From Pseudomonas viridiflava (GTDB lineage Bacteria > Pseudomonadota > Gammaproteobacteria > Pseudomonadales > Pseudomonadaceae): a stretch of DNA of 64,000 nt. Shown piece by piece: positions 1-8,953 of the stretch (positions are counted from its first letter, which is position 1; each line of letters opens with the position of its first letter). A program made the translations under genes and the position numbers. The stretch is from positions 62,001 through 126,000 of the forward strand of contig UVIF01000002.1 of NCBI GenBank assembly GCA_900596015.1, read 5' to 3'. Below the pieces are notes generated by a model. That model had not been told where the DNA came from and made no database searches. It saw only the letters and a list, made by a program, of their open reading frames with translations.

Positions 1-734
1 TCTTCACGTTTATCGGCATGGATCTGCGGACCTTCACCCTTGGCGGGATGTTTTTCTTGATCTTTTTCGGCACGAAGCTGTTCGTGGTCGTGCTGGATGC
101 CGGCAAAGCGATCCACCTGGCTGGCCATCAGGACCAGTTTGAGCAGGTTGCTCTCCACTTCGGTGACCAGCGCGGTGACACGCTTGATGACCTGGCCGGT
201 GAGGTCCTGATAATCCTGGGCGAGCACGATGTCGTTGAGGTGGCTGGCGACTTCGCGATTGCCCTGCTCGCTACGGGTCAGGAAGCCGTCGACCCGGCGT
301 GCCAGTTCGCGGAATTCGTCGGCGGCCACTTCGCGGCGCATGAAGCGCTGCCAGTCGACGCTCAAGGCACTGGCCTCGGCACTCAGCGTGTTGAGCACCG
401 GTGTGCTCTGCTCGACCAGATCCATGGTGCGGTTGGCCGCGTTTTCGGTCAGGCGCACCACATACGACAGACGTTCGGTCGCATCGGTGATCTGCGAAAC
501 CTCTTCGGCCTGGGGAATGTTCGGATCGATCTGGAAACTGACGATTGCGCTGTGCAGCTCCCGCGTCAGCTTGCCCACTTCCTGGTACAGGCCGCGATCG
601 CGGGTCTGGTTCAATTCGTGGATCAGTTGCACCGCTTCGCCGAAACGGCCTTTTTCAAGGCTGTCGACCAGCTCCACGGCGTGTTTCTTCAGGGTCGACT
701 CGAAGTCCCCCAACGTGCTTTGTTTGTGGTCCAT
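1..734 (-). CDS. cheZ: Chemotaxis protein phosphatase CheZ (partial, C-terminus beyond the left edge)
   Basis: CheZ dephosphorylates CheY-P and so ends the signal to the flagellar switch. About 244 residues are visible from ATG at 734. Pseudomonas CheZ is about 260 residues, so only the C-terminal CheY-binding tail should be missing. The long helical region contains the catalytic segment AQDYQDLTGQ (residues 172-181); D177 and Q181 match the Asp and Gln used by enteric CheZ. The gene starts 19 bases after the cheY stop, so the two are probably cotranscribed, and in Pseudomonas the chemotaxis cluster (cheA, cheB and others) usually continues beyond this point. Identity is clear; only the 3' end is unseen. 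Confidence 0.95.
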   Translation of the reverse strand, partial: MDHKQSTLGDFESTLKKHAVELVDSLEKGRFGEAVQLIHELNQTRDRGLYQEVGKLTRELHSAIVSFQIDPNIPQAEEVSQITDATERLSYVVRLTENAANRTMDLVEQSTPVLNTLSAEASALSVDWQRFMRREVAADEFRELARRVDGFLTRSEQGNREVASHLNDIVLAQDYQDLTGQVIKRVTALVTEVESNLLKLVLMASQVDRFAGIQHDHEQLRAEKDQEKHPAKGEGPQIHADKRE

Positions 735-753
735 TGCGCCCCCATTGCAGACT

Positions 754-1128
754 TCAGCTATTGACGCGCTCGAAAATCTTCTCGATTTTTTCTTTCAGCA
801 CTTGCGCAGTGAAAGGCTTGACCACATACCCGTTGACTCCGGCCTGGGCGGCTTCGATGATCTGCTCGCGCTTGGCCTCGGCGGTCACCATGAGCACCGG
901 CAGGTGCTTGAGGCGATCGTCGGCGCGCACCTGGCGCAGCAGGTCGATGCCGGACATGCCGGGCATGTTCCAGTCGGTGACGAGAAAATCGAAATTGCCG
1001 CTGTGCAACATCGGCAAGGCGGTGTTGCCGTCGTCGGCCTCGGCGGTGTTGGTGAAGCCCAGGTCACGCAACAGGTTCTTGATGATGCGCCGCATCGTCG
1101 AGAAATCATCGACGATGAGGATTTTCAT
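754..1128 (-). CDS. cheY: Chemotaxis response regulator CheY
   Basis: A single-domain receiver of 124 residues. When phosphorylated by CheA it binds FliM/FliN and reverses the motor. All receiver residues are present: acidic pair D7/D8, phospho-acceptor D52 in VTDWNMPG, T82, Y101 and K104. ATG at 1128 gives the family start MKILIVDD. However, the ribosome-binding sequence GGAGGT (1145-1150) lies 16 bases from that ATG and only 4 bases from an in-frame TTG at 1140, so a product four residues longer (MDKN-) is possible. The gene lies downstream of fliA across a REP-containing gap and upstream of cheZ. Confidence 0.96.
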   Translation of the reverse strand: MKILIVDDFSTMRRIIKNLLRDLGFTNTAEADDGNTALPMLHSGNFDFLVTDWNMPGMSGIDLLRQVRADDRLKHLPVLMVTAEAKREQIIEAAQAGVNGYVVKPFTAQVLKEKIEKIFERVNS

Positions 1129-1253
1129 GTTCTTGTCCAATTAGACCTCCAGCAGTCTTGAACACGCCCAGCCCCTGGACGTGCGTAACAATCGAATTCG
1201 CCTGAGCCACTTGCCGCTGCAGATCGCCTACACGCGCTACGCCTGCAGGCCTC

Positions 1254-1314
1254 TTCGCGGGCAGAGCCCGCTCCCACAGTCTCGGCCTTTGTGGGAGCGG
1301 GCTCTGCCCGCGAA
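1254..1314. repeat. REP-type palindrome, copy 1 of family A
   Basis: Two 25-base arms (1254-1278 and 1290-1314) are perfect reverse complements separated by an 11-base loop. The core reads GGGAGCGGGCTCTGCCCGCG on one strand. The same arm sequence recurs at 8954-9027. It lies in the fliA-cheY gap and, as RNA, would form a strong hairpin that could protect the upstream transcript or attenuate cheYZ. Confidence 0.9.
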
Positions 1315-1341
1315 AAAGCCCGCACCGATCTCGCCGTTCCC

Positions 1342-2085
1342 TCAGCGTGCCCGCCACTCTCCCAGACGCCCGCGCAGTCGCGCCGCGCACTGGCTGTGCA
1401 ACTGGCTTACCCGCGATTCGCTGACACCCAGTACCTCACCGATTTCCTTGAGGTTCAGTTCCTCGTCGTAATACAACGACAAGACCAGCTTCTCGCGCTC
1501 TGGCAGGTTGGCGATGGCCTCGGCCAGCGCGCCTTGAAAGCGTTCGTCCTCGAGATCCCGCGAGGGCTCCAGCGAACCGCTGGCGCCGTTTTCGTGCAGG
1601 CCCTCGTGCTCGCCGTCCTGCAGCAGATCGTCGAAACTGAACAGGCGGCTGCCCAAGGTATCGTTCAGGATCCCGTAGTAATCGTCCAGACTCAGACTAA
1701 GTTCGGCCGCGATCTCGTGATCTTTAGCGTCGCGACCGGTTTTCGACTCGATTCGGCGAATGGCATCACTGACCATGCGGGTATTGCGGTGGACCGAACG
1801 CGGCGCCCAGTCGCCCTTGCGCACTTCGTCGAGCATGGCGCCGCGGATACGAATGCCGGCGTAGGTCTCGAAACTGGCGCCTTTGCTCGAGTCGTACTTG
1901 GTCGAGACCTCCAGCAGACCGATCATGCCGGCCTGGATCAGGTCTTCCACCTGCACGCTGGCTGGCAGGCGCGCCAGCAGGTGATAGGCGATACGCTTGA
2001 CCAGCGGCGCGTATTGCTCGATCAGCTGATGCTGCTGCGAGTCGCGCGACGCCTTGCTGTACATACGGTATCCGCTGGCGCTCAT
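1342..2085 (-). CDS. fliA: Flagellar sigma factor FliA (sigma-28)
   Basis: Sigma-28 directs RNA polymerase to late flagellar and chemotaxis genes and is held inactive by FlgM until the hook is finished. The 247-residue product has region 2 around VEDLIQAGMIGLLEVSTKYD and a region 4 helix-turn-helix near the C-terminus (EIGEVLGVSESRVSQLHSQC), as in other Pseudomonas FliA. ATG at 2085 overlaps the fleN stop in an ATGA junction, which argues for translational coupling. Longer in-frame starts upstream would lie inside fleN and are rejected. Its anti-sigma partner flgM is in the same window at 47,387. Confidence 0.97.
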   Translation of the reverse strand: MSASGYRMYSKASRDSQQHQLIEQYAPLVKRIAYHLLARLPASVQVEDLIQAGMIGLLEVSTKYDSSKGASFETYAGIRIRGAMLDEVRKGDWAPRSVHRNTRMVSDAIRRIESKTGRDAKDHEIAAELSLSLDDYYGILNDTLGSRLFSFDDLLQDGEHEGLHENGASGSLEPSRDLEDERFQGALAEAIANLPEREKLVLSLYYDEELNLKEIGEVLGVSESRVSQLHSQCAARLRGRLGEWRAR

Positions 2086-2915
2086 GATACGGGCCCTGCG
2101 CTGGTTTGCTGGACCAGGCGTTCGACGAAGAACTCCAGGTGGCCACGGGGATTGGCCGGCAACGGCCAGGTGTCTACTTTCTGCGCGATTGCCTTGAAGG
2201 CCAGCGAGCATTTGGAACGGGGGAACGCCTCGTACACGGCGCGCTGTTTCTGCACGGCCTTGCGCACCGACTCATCGTACGGAACGGCGCCAACGTACTG
2301 CAGGGCCACGTCGAGGAAGCGGTCGGTCACTTTGGTCAGCTTGGCGAACAGATTGCGCCCTTCCTGGGGGCTTTGCGCCATGTTGGCCAAGACCCGGAAA
2401 CGGTTCATGCCGTAGTCGCGATTGAGCAGTTTGATCAGGGCGTAGGCATCGGTGATCGAGGTGGGCTCGTCGCACACCACCAGCAGGACTTCCTGGGCCG
2501 CGCGGACAAAGCTCACTACCGATTCGCCGATACCGGCGGCGGTGTCGATGATCAGCACGTCGAGGTTGTCGCCCACATCGCTGAAGGCCTGGATCAGGCC
2601 GGCATGCTGGGCCGGGCTCAACTGGACCATGCTCTGGGTACCCGAGGCTGCCGGCACGACACGGATGCCGCCGGGACCCTGCAACATCACGTCGCGCAGT
2701 TCGCAGCGACCTTCGATCACATCGGCCAGGGTGCGCTTGGGGGTCAGGCCCAGCAACACGTCGACGTTGGCCAGGCCAAGGTCGGCGTCCAGCAACATGA
2801 CCCGGCGGCCGAGCTCGGCCAACGCCAGGGACAAGTTCACTGACACATTAGTCTTGCCGACGCCACCTTTGCCGCCGGTCACCGCGATCACCTGTACGGG
2901 ATGCATGCTGCCCAT
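2082..2915 (-). CDS. fleN: Flagellar number regulator FleN (FlhG), MinD-type ATPase
   Basis: FleN is a ParA/MinD-family ATPase that limits flagellar number by binding FleQ and dampening its activity. The 277-residue protein begins with the deviant Walker A GGKGGVGKT (about residues 14-22), with both signature lysines, followed by the MLLDADLGLANVD segment typical of MinD-like proteins. It lies between flhF, the polar placement GTPase, and fliA, the standard Pseudomonas order. A 118-base gap separates it from flhF; I see no convincing promoter there. Start at ATG 2915. Together with FlhF it should give a single or few polar flagella. Confidence 0.97.
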   Translation of the reverse strand: MGSMHPVQVIAVTGGKGGVGKTNVSVNLSLALAELGRRVMLLDADLGLANVDVLLGLTPKRTLADVIEGRCELRDVMLQGPGGIRVVPAASGTQSMVQLSPAQHAGLIQAFSDVGDNLDVLIIDTAAGIGESVVSFVRAAQEVLLVVCDEPTSITDAYALIKLLNRDYGMNRFRVLANMAQSPQEGRNLFAKLTKVTDRFLDVALQYVGAVPYDESVRKAVQKQRAVYEAFPRSKCSLAFKAIAQKVDTWPLPANPRGHLEFFVERLVQQTSAGPVS

Positions 2916-3033
2916 GTTCGTTCTTTACCTTGTCTAGACCGAGGCCACACCAGTGGCTGCCAGTTCGATTGCTCGAGTGTTTCCTGGCAACCCTACGATG
3001 CAGGAAGAGTGTGTTTGCATAACGTTCTTCACC

Positions 3034-4353
3034 TCAGCCAACTCGCTTGTCGGGGCTGTGGTAGAGACCCGCGAACATATCGGCCATGGCCTCTTCGCTG
3101 GGCTCTTCTTGCATTTGCACGCTCACTGCGCGGCTGACCAACTGGTGCCGGCGCGGCAAATGCAAGTCGTCGGGAATGCGCGGCCCATCGGTAAGATAGG
3201 CAATCGGCAGTTCCTGACTGATGGCCAGGCTCAGCACTTCGCCGAGACAGGCCGTTTCGTCCAGTTTGGTCAGGATGCACCCGGCCAGACCGCAACGCTT
3301 GTAGCTATGGTACGCGGCGCTGAGCACCTGCTTCTGGCTGGTAGTAGCCAGCACCAGGTAGTTGCGCGCATTGATGCCGCGACCGGCCAGGCTTTCGAGC
3401 TGCATGCGCAGGGCCGGATCGCTGGCTTGCAGGCCCGCGGTGTCGATCAACACCACACGCTTGCGCAGCAAGGGTTCCAGCGCCTGTACCAATGACTGGC
3501 CCGGATCGACCTGAGTCACCGACACATTGAGAATGCGGCCCAGGGTCTTGAGTTGTTCCTGGGCCCCGATGCGAAAGCTGTCCATGCTCACCAGGGCCAC
3601 GCTCTGGGAACCGTACTTGAGCACATAGCGGGCTGCCAGCTTGGCCAGGGTGGTGGTCTTGCCCATGCCAGCCGGGCCGACCATGGCGATCACGCCACCT
3701 TCTTCGAGCGGTTCCACTTCAGGTGTACGGATCATACGCGCCAAGTGCGCCAGCAGCATCCGCCATGCCTGCCGAGGTTCGTGAATTTCGCTGGTCAGGC
3801 TGAGCAGCTCGCGAGCGATCGGGCCGGACAAGCCGATGCGCTGCAAACGACGCCACAGATTCGCCTGCGCCGGCTTGCTGCCTTGCAGCTGGGTCCAGGC
3901 CAGGGAGCCCAGTTGCACTTCCAGCAGTTGGCGCAAACCGTTGAGTTCGGAGCGCATGGAATCGAAAAGACGTTGGTCGACGGCAGGCTGTGGCGCCGGG
4001 GCCGCCTGCACACGCGGTGGCTCTTCGCGACGCGGCTCGACCAGCGGCTCGGCGGCGGTCAACGGCAGGCCGGCGACCAACTGGCGGTTGGTGGCCGCAT
4101 CGCTCTCGCCACGGGTGCTCAGCTCGGCCTGGGCCGAAACGATCCGCGACTGGGTCTTGCGCAGCTCTTCTTCCAACTCGAGGTTGGGCACGCGCGGCGC
4201 CAGGGCCGACAGCTTGTAGTCCAGCGCAGCGGTCAGCTCGACGCCGCCGGCGATGCGACGGTTGCCAATGATGGCAGCGTCGGCGCCCAGCTCATCGCGG
4301 ACCAATTTCATGGCCTGACGCATGTCGGCGGCGAAAAATCGCTTCACTTGCAT
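3034..4353 (-). CDS. flhF: Flagellar placement GTPase FlhF
   Basis: FlhF is an SRP-family GTPase that recruits the first flagellar ring to the cell pole. The 439-residue protein has an N-terminal basic domain (MQVKRFFAADMRQAMKLVRDE), a Pro/Ala/Glu-rich linker (about 95-130) and a C-terminal NG domain with P-loop GPAGMGKTTT (226-235), DTAG (304-307) and TKLDE (362-366). The P-loop reads PAGM where many FlhF proteins have PTGV, a conservative variant that keeps the GKTTT core. It starts 11 bases downstream of the flhA stop and is presumably expressed from the sigma-54 promoter ahead of flhA. Confidence 0.97.
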   Translation of the reverse strand: MQVKRFFAADMRQAMKLVRDELGADAAIIGNRRIAGGVELTAALDYKLSALAPRVPNLELEEELRKTQSRIVSAQAELSTRGESDAATNRQLVAGLPLTAAEPLVEPRREEPPRVQAAPAPQPAVDQRLFDSMRSELNGLRQLLEVQLGSLAWTQLQGSKPAQANLWRRLQRIGLSGPIARELLSLTSEIHEPRQAWRMLLAHLARMIRTPEVEPLEEGGVIAMVGPAGMGKTTTLAKLAARYVLKYGSQSVALVSMDSFRIGAQEQLKTLGRILNVSVTQVDPGQSLVQALEPLLRKRVVLIDTAGLQASDPALRMQLESLAGRGINARNYLVLATTSQKQVLSAAYHSYKRCGLAGCILTKLDETACLGEVLSLAISQELPIAYLTDGPRIPDDLHLPRRHQLVSRAVSVQMQEEPSEEAMADMFAGLYHSPDKRVG

Positions 4354-4364
4354 AACCCACTACC

Positions 4365-6494
4365 TCAGCCGTTGGGCCCTACTGTCGCAACGATGGTGAC
4401 TTGCTTGTTATCAGGGATTTCCTGATAGGCCAGTACATGAAGGTTGGGGATCGCCAGGCGACCGAAGCGTGACAGCATCGCGCGGACCGGACCGGCCACC
4501 AGCAGTATCATCGGTTGGCCCTGCATCTCCTGCCGTTGCGCCGCATCGATCAAGGATCTCTGCAGTTTTTCCGCCATGCTCGGTTCCAGCAAAACGCCTT
4601 CTTCCTGACCCTGACCAGCCTTCTGAAGACTATTTAGCAATATCTGTTCCAACCTTGGTTCCAGCGTGATGACAGGCAGCTCCGACTCAATGCCTACAAT
4701 GCTTTGCACGATGGCGCGGGACAAACCGACCCTGACGGCCTGGACCAGCGCGGCGGTATCTTGACTCCGATGCCCATTGTTGGCGATCGCTTCGGCAATG
4801 CTGCGGATGTCGCGAACCGGTACCTGCTCTGCCAGCAGCGCCTGCAGCACCTTGAGCAGCGAAGACAGCGAAAGGATGCCGGGAACCAGCTCTTCAGCGA
4901 GCTTGGGCGAGCCTTTTGCCAGAACTTGCAGCAGTTGTTGGACTTCTTCGTGGCCGATCAGCTCATGGGCATGCTTCTGCAGAATCTGGTTCAAGTGCGT
5001 GGCCACTACGGTACTGGCATCGACCACCGTGTAGCCCAGCGACTGAGCCTGGCTGCGCAGGTTGACGTCGATCCAGACCGCGTCCAGACCAAACGCCGGA
5101 TCCTTGGCGGTGATACCGTTCAACGAGCCGAACACCTGACCGGGGTTGATGGCCAGCTCGCGATCCGGATAGATCTCGGCTTCGGCGAGAATCACGCCCA
5201 TGAGCGTCAAACGATAGGCGCTGGGTGCCAGGTCGAGGTTGTCGCGAATATGCACGGTCGGCATGAGGAAGCCCAGGTCCTGGGACAGCTTCTTGCGTAC
5301 GCCCTTGATCCGCGCCAGCAGCTGGCCGCCCTGGTTGCGGTCCACCAGGGGGATCAGGCGATAGCCGACTTCCAGGCCGATCATGTCGATGGGCGTCACG
5401 TCGTCCCAGCCCAGCTCTTTGGTTTCCTGGGTGCGCGTGGGTGACGGCAGCAGCTCCTGTTGACGCTGCACCTCGGCCTGAGCCTGGACCTTGACGTCGT
5501 TCTGCTTCTTCCACAGCAGGTAGGCACCGCCACCGGCGATGGCGCCCAGGGTAATGAAGGCCATGTGCGGCATTCCGGGCACCATGCCCATGATCACCAT
5601 CAGCGCGCCGGAGACGGCCAGCGCCTTGGGCGAGGCGAACATCTGCCGCTGGATCTGCTTGCCCATCTCCTCGGAGCCCGAAGCACGGGTCACCATGATG
5701 GCCGCTGCGGTGGACAGCAGCAGCGACGGCAACTGAGCGACCAGGCCGTCACCGATGGTCAGCAGGGCGTACACCTTGCCCGCCTCGGCGAATGGCATGT
5801 TGTGTTGCAGCATGCCCACCAGCATGCCGCCGATCAGGTTGATGAACAGGATCAGCAGACCGGCGATGGCGTCGCCGCGGACGAATTTGCTGGCACCGTC
5901 CATCGAGCCGTAGAACTCGGCCTCGGCGGCCACTTCGGTACGCCGCGCCTTGGCCTGGTTCTGATCGATGAGCCCGGCGTTGAGGTCGGCGTCGATGGCC
6001 ATCTGCTTGCCGGGCATGGCATCCAGGGTGAACCGCGCGCTCACCTCGGAGATGCGCCCGGCGCCCTTGGTGACCACCACGAAGTTGATGATCATGAGGA
6101 TGGCGAACACCACGATACCGACGATGTAGTTGCCGCCGATCACCACCTCACCAAATGCCTGGACTACTTTACCTGCGGCGGCATGGCCTTCCTGGCCGTG
6201 GAGCATGATCACCCGCGTCGACGCCACGTTGAGCGCGAGGCGCAGCAGCGTGGCGACCAGCAGGATGGTCGGGAACACGGCGAAGTCCAGCGGGCGCAGG
6301 GCGTACACGCACACCAGCAGCACGACGATGGACAAGGCGATGTTGAAGGTGAAGAACACGTCCAGCAGCAGTGCCGGGATCGGCAGCATCATCATCGCCA
6401 GCATCACCAGCAACAGCAGCGGCACACCCAGGTTGCCGCGGCCAAGGCCGACGATGTTGCTACGAGCGGTGTTGATTAATTGAGAGCGATCCAC
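4365..6494 (-). CDS. flhA: Flagellar type III export apparatus protein FlhA
   Basis: FlhA is the large inner-membrane export gate subunit. It forms a nonameric cytoplasmic ring that receives chaperone-substrate complexes and uses the proton motive force. The product is about 709 residues: a hydrophobic N-terminal half with several membrane helices and the conserved FHIPEP-family segment RLALNVASTRVIML, then a soluble domain from about residue 330. I chose GTG at 6494 (giving MDRSQLINTARSN) because it fits the Pseudomonas family start and GGGGA lies 6 bases upstream. In-frame ATGs at 6500 and 6515 are possible alternatives. A sigma-54 site lies upstream at 6555-6570. Confidence 0.97.
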   Translation of the reverse strand: MDRSQLINTARSNIVGLGRGNLGVPLLLLVMLAMMMLPIPALLLDVFFTFNIALSIVVLLVCVYALRPLDFAVFPTILLVATLLRLALNVASTRVIMLHGQEGHAAAGKVVQAFGEVVIGGNYIVGIVVFAILMIINFVVVTKGAGRISEVSARFTLDAMPGKQMAIDADLNAGLIDQNQAKARRTEVAAEAEFYGSMDGASKFVRGDAIAGLLILFINLIGGMLVGMLQHNMPFAEAGKVYALLTIGDGLVAQLPSLLLSTAAAIMVTRASGSEEMGKQIQRQMFASPKALAVSGALMVIMGMVPGMPHMAFITLGAIAGGGAYLLWKKQNDVKVQAQAEVQRQQELLPSPTRTQETKELGWDDVTPIDMIGLEVGYRLIPLVDRNQGGQLLARIKGVRKKLSQDLGFLMPTVHIRDNLDLAPSAYRLTLMGVILAEAEIYPDRELAINPGQVFGSLNGITAKDPAFGLDAVWIDVNLRSQAQSLGYTVVDASTVVATHLNQILQKHAHELIGHEEVQQLLQVLAKGSPKLAEELVPGILSLSSLLKVLQALLAEQVPVRDIRSIAEAIANNGHRSQDTAALVQAVRVGLSRAIVQSIVGIESELPVITLEPRLEQILLNSLQKAGQGQEEGVLLEPSMAEKLQRSLIDAAQRQEMQGQPMILLVAGPVRAMLSRFGRLAIPNLHVLAYQEIPDNKQVTIVATVGPNG

Positions 6495-6554
6495 CGACAT
6501 TCCCCACTTCCCCAAGCGAACTTTTGACGCGCCAGGCGTCTTGCCAAGGGGCAG

Positions 6555-6570
6555 TGCAAGAAGAGGTCCA
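6555..6570 (-). promoter_or_regulatory. Sigma-54 promoter upstream of flhA
   Basis: Minus strand reads TGGACC-TCTTC-TTGCA, with GG and GC ten bases apart as sigma-54 requires. The predicted transcript would start near 6544, about 50 bases before flhA. The -24 half deviates from TGGCAC at two positions. Known Pseudomonas flhA promoters are FleQ/RpoN-dependent. Confidence 0.65.
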
Positions 6571-6645
6571 ACTTTTGCCGGAGGGGGTTAAAGATTCTCG
6601 CCCTATGGTCGAGTGCTGGGTGTCAGGCGATTCGGCGGTGCGCCC

Positions 6646-6710
6646 TTCGCGGCCACGGACCGCTCCTACGGTTGGCCTAGACCCAGGTAGGAGCGGTCAT
6701 CGGCCGCGAA
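6646..6710. repeat. REP-type palindrome, family B
   Basis: Arms 6646-6669 and 6687-6710 are near-perfect reverse complements with a few mismatches in the middle. The shared core is GACCGCTCCTAC and its complement. It sits between flhB and the flhA promoter, and its sequence differs from the family A palindromes. It could terminate or stabilise the flhB end of the fliL-flhB message. Confidence 0.8.
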
Positions 6711-6724
6711 AAGTCCGACGCCCA

Positions 6725-7861
6725 CTAACTGTCGCGCTGCAGATCCGGCGGGATCGGCAGGTCCTGCAACGGATCGGGACGCTTGCCCCGCCCGGCCTGG
6801 TACTGGCGGATCTGGTAGACATAGGCAAGCACCTGCGCCACTGCCAGGTACAGCCCCGCCGGAATCTGCTGTTCGATCTCGGTGGAATAGAAGATCGAAC
6901 GCGCCAGCGCCGGCGACTCCAGCACCTGGATACGATGTTCGTTGCCGATCTCGCGAATCTTCAAGGCAATGAAGTCCGAGCCCTTGGCCAGCAATACCGG
7001 CGCGTTGCCTTTCTCCGGATCGTATTTCAACGCCACCGCATAGTGAGTCGGGTTGGTAATGATCACGTCCGCCTCGGGAATCGCCGTCATCATCCGCCGC
7101 TGCGACATCTCGCGCTGCAACTGGCGCACCCGCCCCTTGACCTCGGGCCGGCCTTCGGAATCCTTGTGCTCGTCCTTGACTTCCTGCTTGGTCATCATCA
7201 GCTTCTGCTTGCTGCTGTACAGCTGGAATGGCACATCCACGGCGGCAATCAACGCCAGTCCGCAAGACATCCACAAGGCGCTCCAGCCGACCAGCTGCAC
7301 ACTGTGGATGATCGCCATTTCCAGCGGCTCGTTGGCGATGGCGAGCAGATCGGTACGGTCTTTGGCCAGCACCATCATGGCAACGATCAGCGTGATGGCA
7401 AACTTGGCCAGCGCCTTCAGCAACTCGGTCAATGCATGCATGGAGAACATGCGCTTGAGGCCGGCGGCCGGGTTCATGCGGCTGAACTTGGGGGCCATGG
7501 AGCTGGCGGCGAACAGCCAGCCACCCAGCGCGACCGGCCCGATCAGCGCCGCCAGCAGCAGGGTCAGCAGAATCGGCTGAGTCGCCAGGATCGCCACCTT
7601 GCCCGACTGCAGCAGAAAGATGCCCATGTAGCGTTCATCGAGCAGCACCTCGCGGCTCAAGGTGAAGTTGCTGCGCATCAGTTCCAGCAGGCTTTGCGCC
7701 AGATGTCCACCGAACGCCAGCAGCGCCCCGCACCCGGCAACCATCACTGCCAGTGTATTGAGCTCCTTGGAACGGGCGATTTCGCCCTTTTCGCGCGAAT
7801 CCTTCTTGCGCTTGTCCGTGGGGTCTTCTGTCTTGTCCGCACCGCTTTCGCTTTCGGCCAT
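6725..7861 (-). CDS. flhB: Flagellar type III export switch protein FlhB
   Basis: FlhB is the export-gate component that changes specificity from rod/hook to filament substrates after FliK measures the hook. The 378-residue protein begins with a charged segment, has a hydrophobic region with several membrane helices between about residues 35 and 215, then a cytoplasmic domain with the autocleavage motif NPTH at 270-273. The proline-rich C-terminus is short. ATG at 7861 lies 3 bases after the fliR stop, so it closes the fliLMNOPQR-flhB operon. All key residues are intact. Confidence 0.97.
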   Translation of the reverse strand: MAESESGADKTEDPTDKRKKDSREKGEIARSKELNTLAVMVAGCGALLAFGGHLAQSLLELMRSNFTLSREVLLDERYMGIFLLQSGKVAILATQPILLTLLLAALIGPVALGGWLFAASSMAPKFSRMNPAAGLKRMFSMHALTELLKALAKFAITLIVAMMVLAKDRTDLLAIANEPLEMAIIHSVQLVGWSALWMSCGLALIAAVDVPFQLYSSKQKLMMTKQEVKDEHKDSEGRPEVKGRVRQLQREMSQRRMMTAIPEADVIITNPTHYAVALKYDPEKGNAPVLLAKGSDFIALKIREIGNEHRIQVLESPALARSIFYSTEIEQQIPAGLYLAVAQVLAYVYQIRQYQAGRGKRPDPLQDLPIPPDLQRDS

Positions 7862-7864
7862 TGC

Positions 7865-8650
7865 CTACTCCGCTCGCGCCAATTCGCGCAGCCACTGCAA
7901 GGCGTTGGCCGCCAGCGGCTGATACTGGTTGAGAATGTCGCCCAGGCTGACCCACAGGATGAACATCCCCAGCACCAGGGTCAGCGGGAAACCGATGGAA
8001 AAGATGTTCAGCTGAGGCGCAGCGCGGGTCATTACACCGAAGGCGATGTTGACCACCAGCAAGGCCGTGATGGCCGGCAGCACCAGCAGCACCCCGGCGC
8101 CCAGCACCCAGCCCATGCGCAGTACCACGTCCCAGTAGTGCGCGGTCAGCAGCCCGCCGCCGATGGGCAGCGTGGTGAAGCTCTCGGTCAGCACCTCGAA
8201 CACCACCAGATGGCCGTTCATCGACAGGAACACCAGGGTCACCAGCATGCTGAAGAACTGGCCGATGACGGCCACGGACACGCCGTTGGTGGGGTCGACC
8301 ATGGACGCGAAGGCCATGCCCATCTGGATCGCGAGAATCTGCCCGGCAACGGTAAAGGCCTGAAACAGGAACTGCAGCGAGAAACCGAACAGCGCACCGA
8401 TGATGATCTGTTCGGCCACCAGCAGCAGCGCCTGGCCGCTGATGGCATCCACCGTGGGCGCCGGCGGCAATCCCGGCACGATGACCACGGTGATGGCCAC
8501 GGCCACGTACAGGCGCACGCGCTGCGGCAGTACCTGGGTGCCGAAGATCGGCATGGTCATCAGCATCGAGGCCACGCGGAACAGCGGCAGAATGAAACTG
8601 GCAACCCAGCCGCCGATCTGCGCATCGGTCAGTTGCAGCAACGGCTGCAT
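7865..8650 (-). CDS. fliR: Flagellar export protein FliR
   Basis: FliR is a hydrophobic core component of the export gate and assembles with FliP and FliQ. The product is 261 residues, the usual length, and has several membrane segments. ATG at 8650 overlaps the fliQ stop in an ATGA junction. Long in-frame upstream extensions would lie inside fliQ and are rejected. The C-terminal part (MFILWVSLGDILNQYQPLAA) is typical of the family. It is followed by flhB after 3 bases. Confidence 0.96.
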   Translation of the reverse strand: MQPLLQLTDAQIGGWVASFILPLFRVASMLMTMPIFGTQVLPQRVRLYVAVAITVVIVPGLPPAPTVDAISGQALLLVAEQIIIGALFGFSLQFLFQAFTVAGQILAIQMGMAFASMVDPTNGVSVAVIGQFFSMLVTLVFLSMNGHLVVFEVLTESFTTLPIGGGLLTAHYWDVVLRMGWVLGAGVLLVLPAITALLVVNIAFGVMTRAAPQLNIFSIGFPLTLVLGMFILWVSLGDILNQYQPLAANALQWLRELARAE

Positions 8651-8919
8651 CAGCCGATCACCTGCGGAATATTGGAGTACAGGGTAGTGATGTACTCCAT
8701 GAAGGTGCGCACCATCCATGGCCCGATGACGATCAGTGTCACCAGCATGACCAGCAGGCGCGGCAGGAAGCTCAGGGTCTGCTCGTTGATCTGCGTGGCG
8801 GCCTGGAACATGGCGATGATCAGGCCGACGATCAGGCTCGGCAAAACCAGGATCGCGACCATCACGGTGGTCAGCCATAGCGCTTCGCGGAACAGGTCGA
8901 CGGCGACTTCTGGAGTCAT
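8650..8919 (-). CDS. fliQ: Flagellar export protein FliQ
   Basis: A small export-gate subunit of 89 residues with two membrane helices (about 15-38 and 50-72). It starts MTPEVAVDLFREALWL as in other Pseudomonas FliQ proteins. The ATG at 8919 is preceded by AGGAG about 9 bases upstream. Its stop overlaps the fliR ATG. A REP palindrome (8954-9027) separates it from fliP; these two genes normally sit close together in one operon, so read-through past the hairpin is needed. Confidence 0.96.
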   Translation of the reverse strand: MTPEVAVDLFREALWLTTVMVAILVLPSLIVGLIIAMFQAATQINEQTLSFLPRLLVMLVTLIVIGPWMVRTFMEYITTLYSNIPQVIG

Positions 8920-8953
8920 GGGTTCAAGCTCCTGGGCAAGGCAGATCTGGCTT

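Noticed and set aside
1106..1390. Small minus-strand frames across the fliA-cheY gap
   Set aside because: They run through the REP palindrome and have no ribosome site or family pattern.
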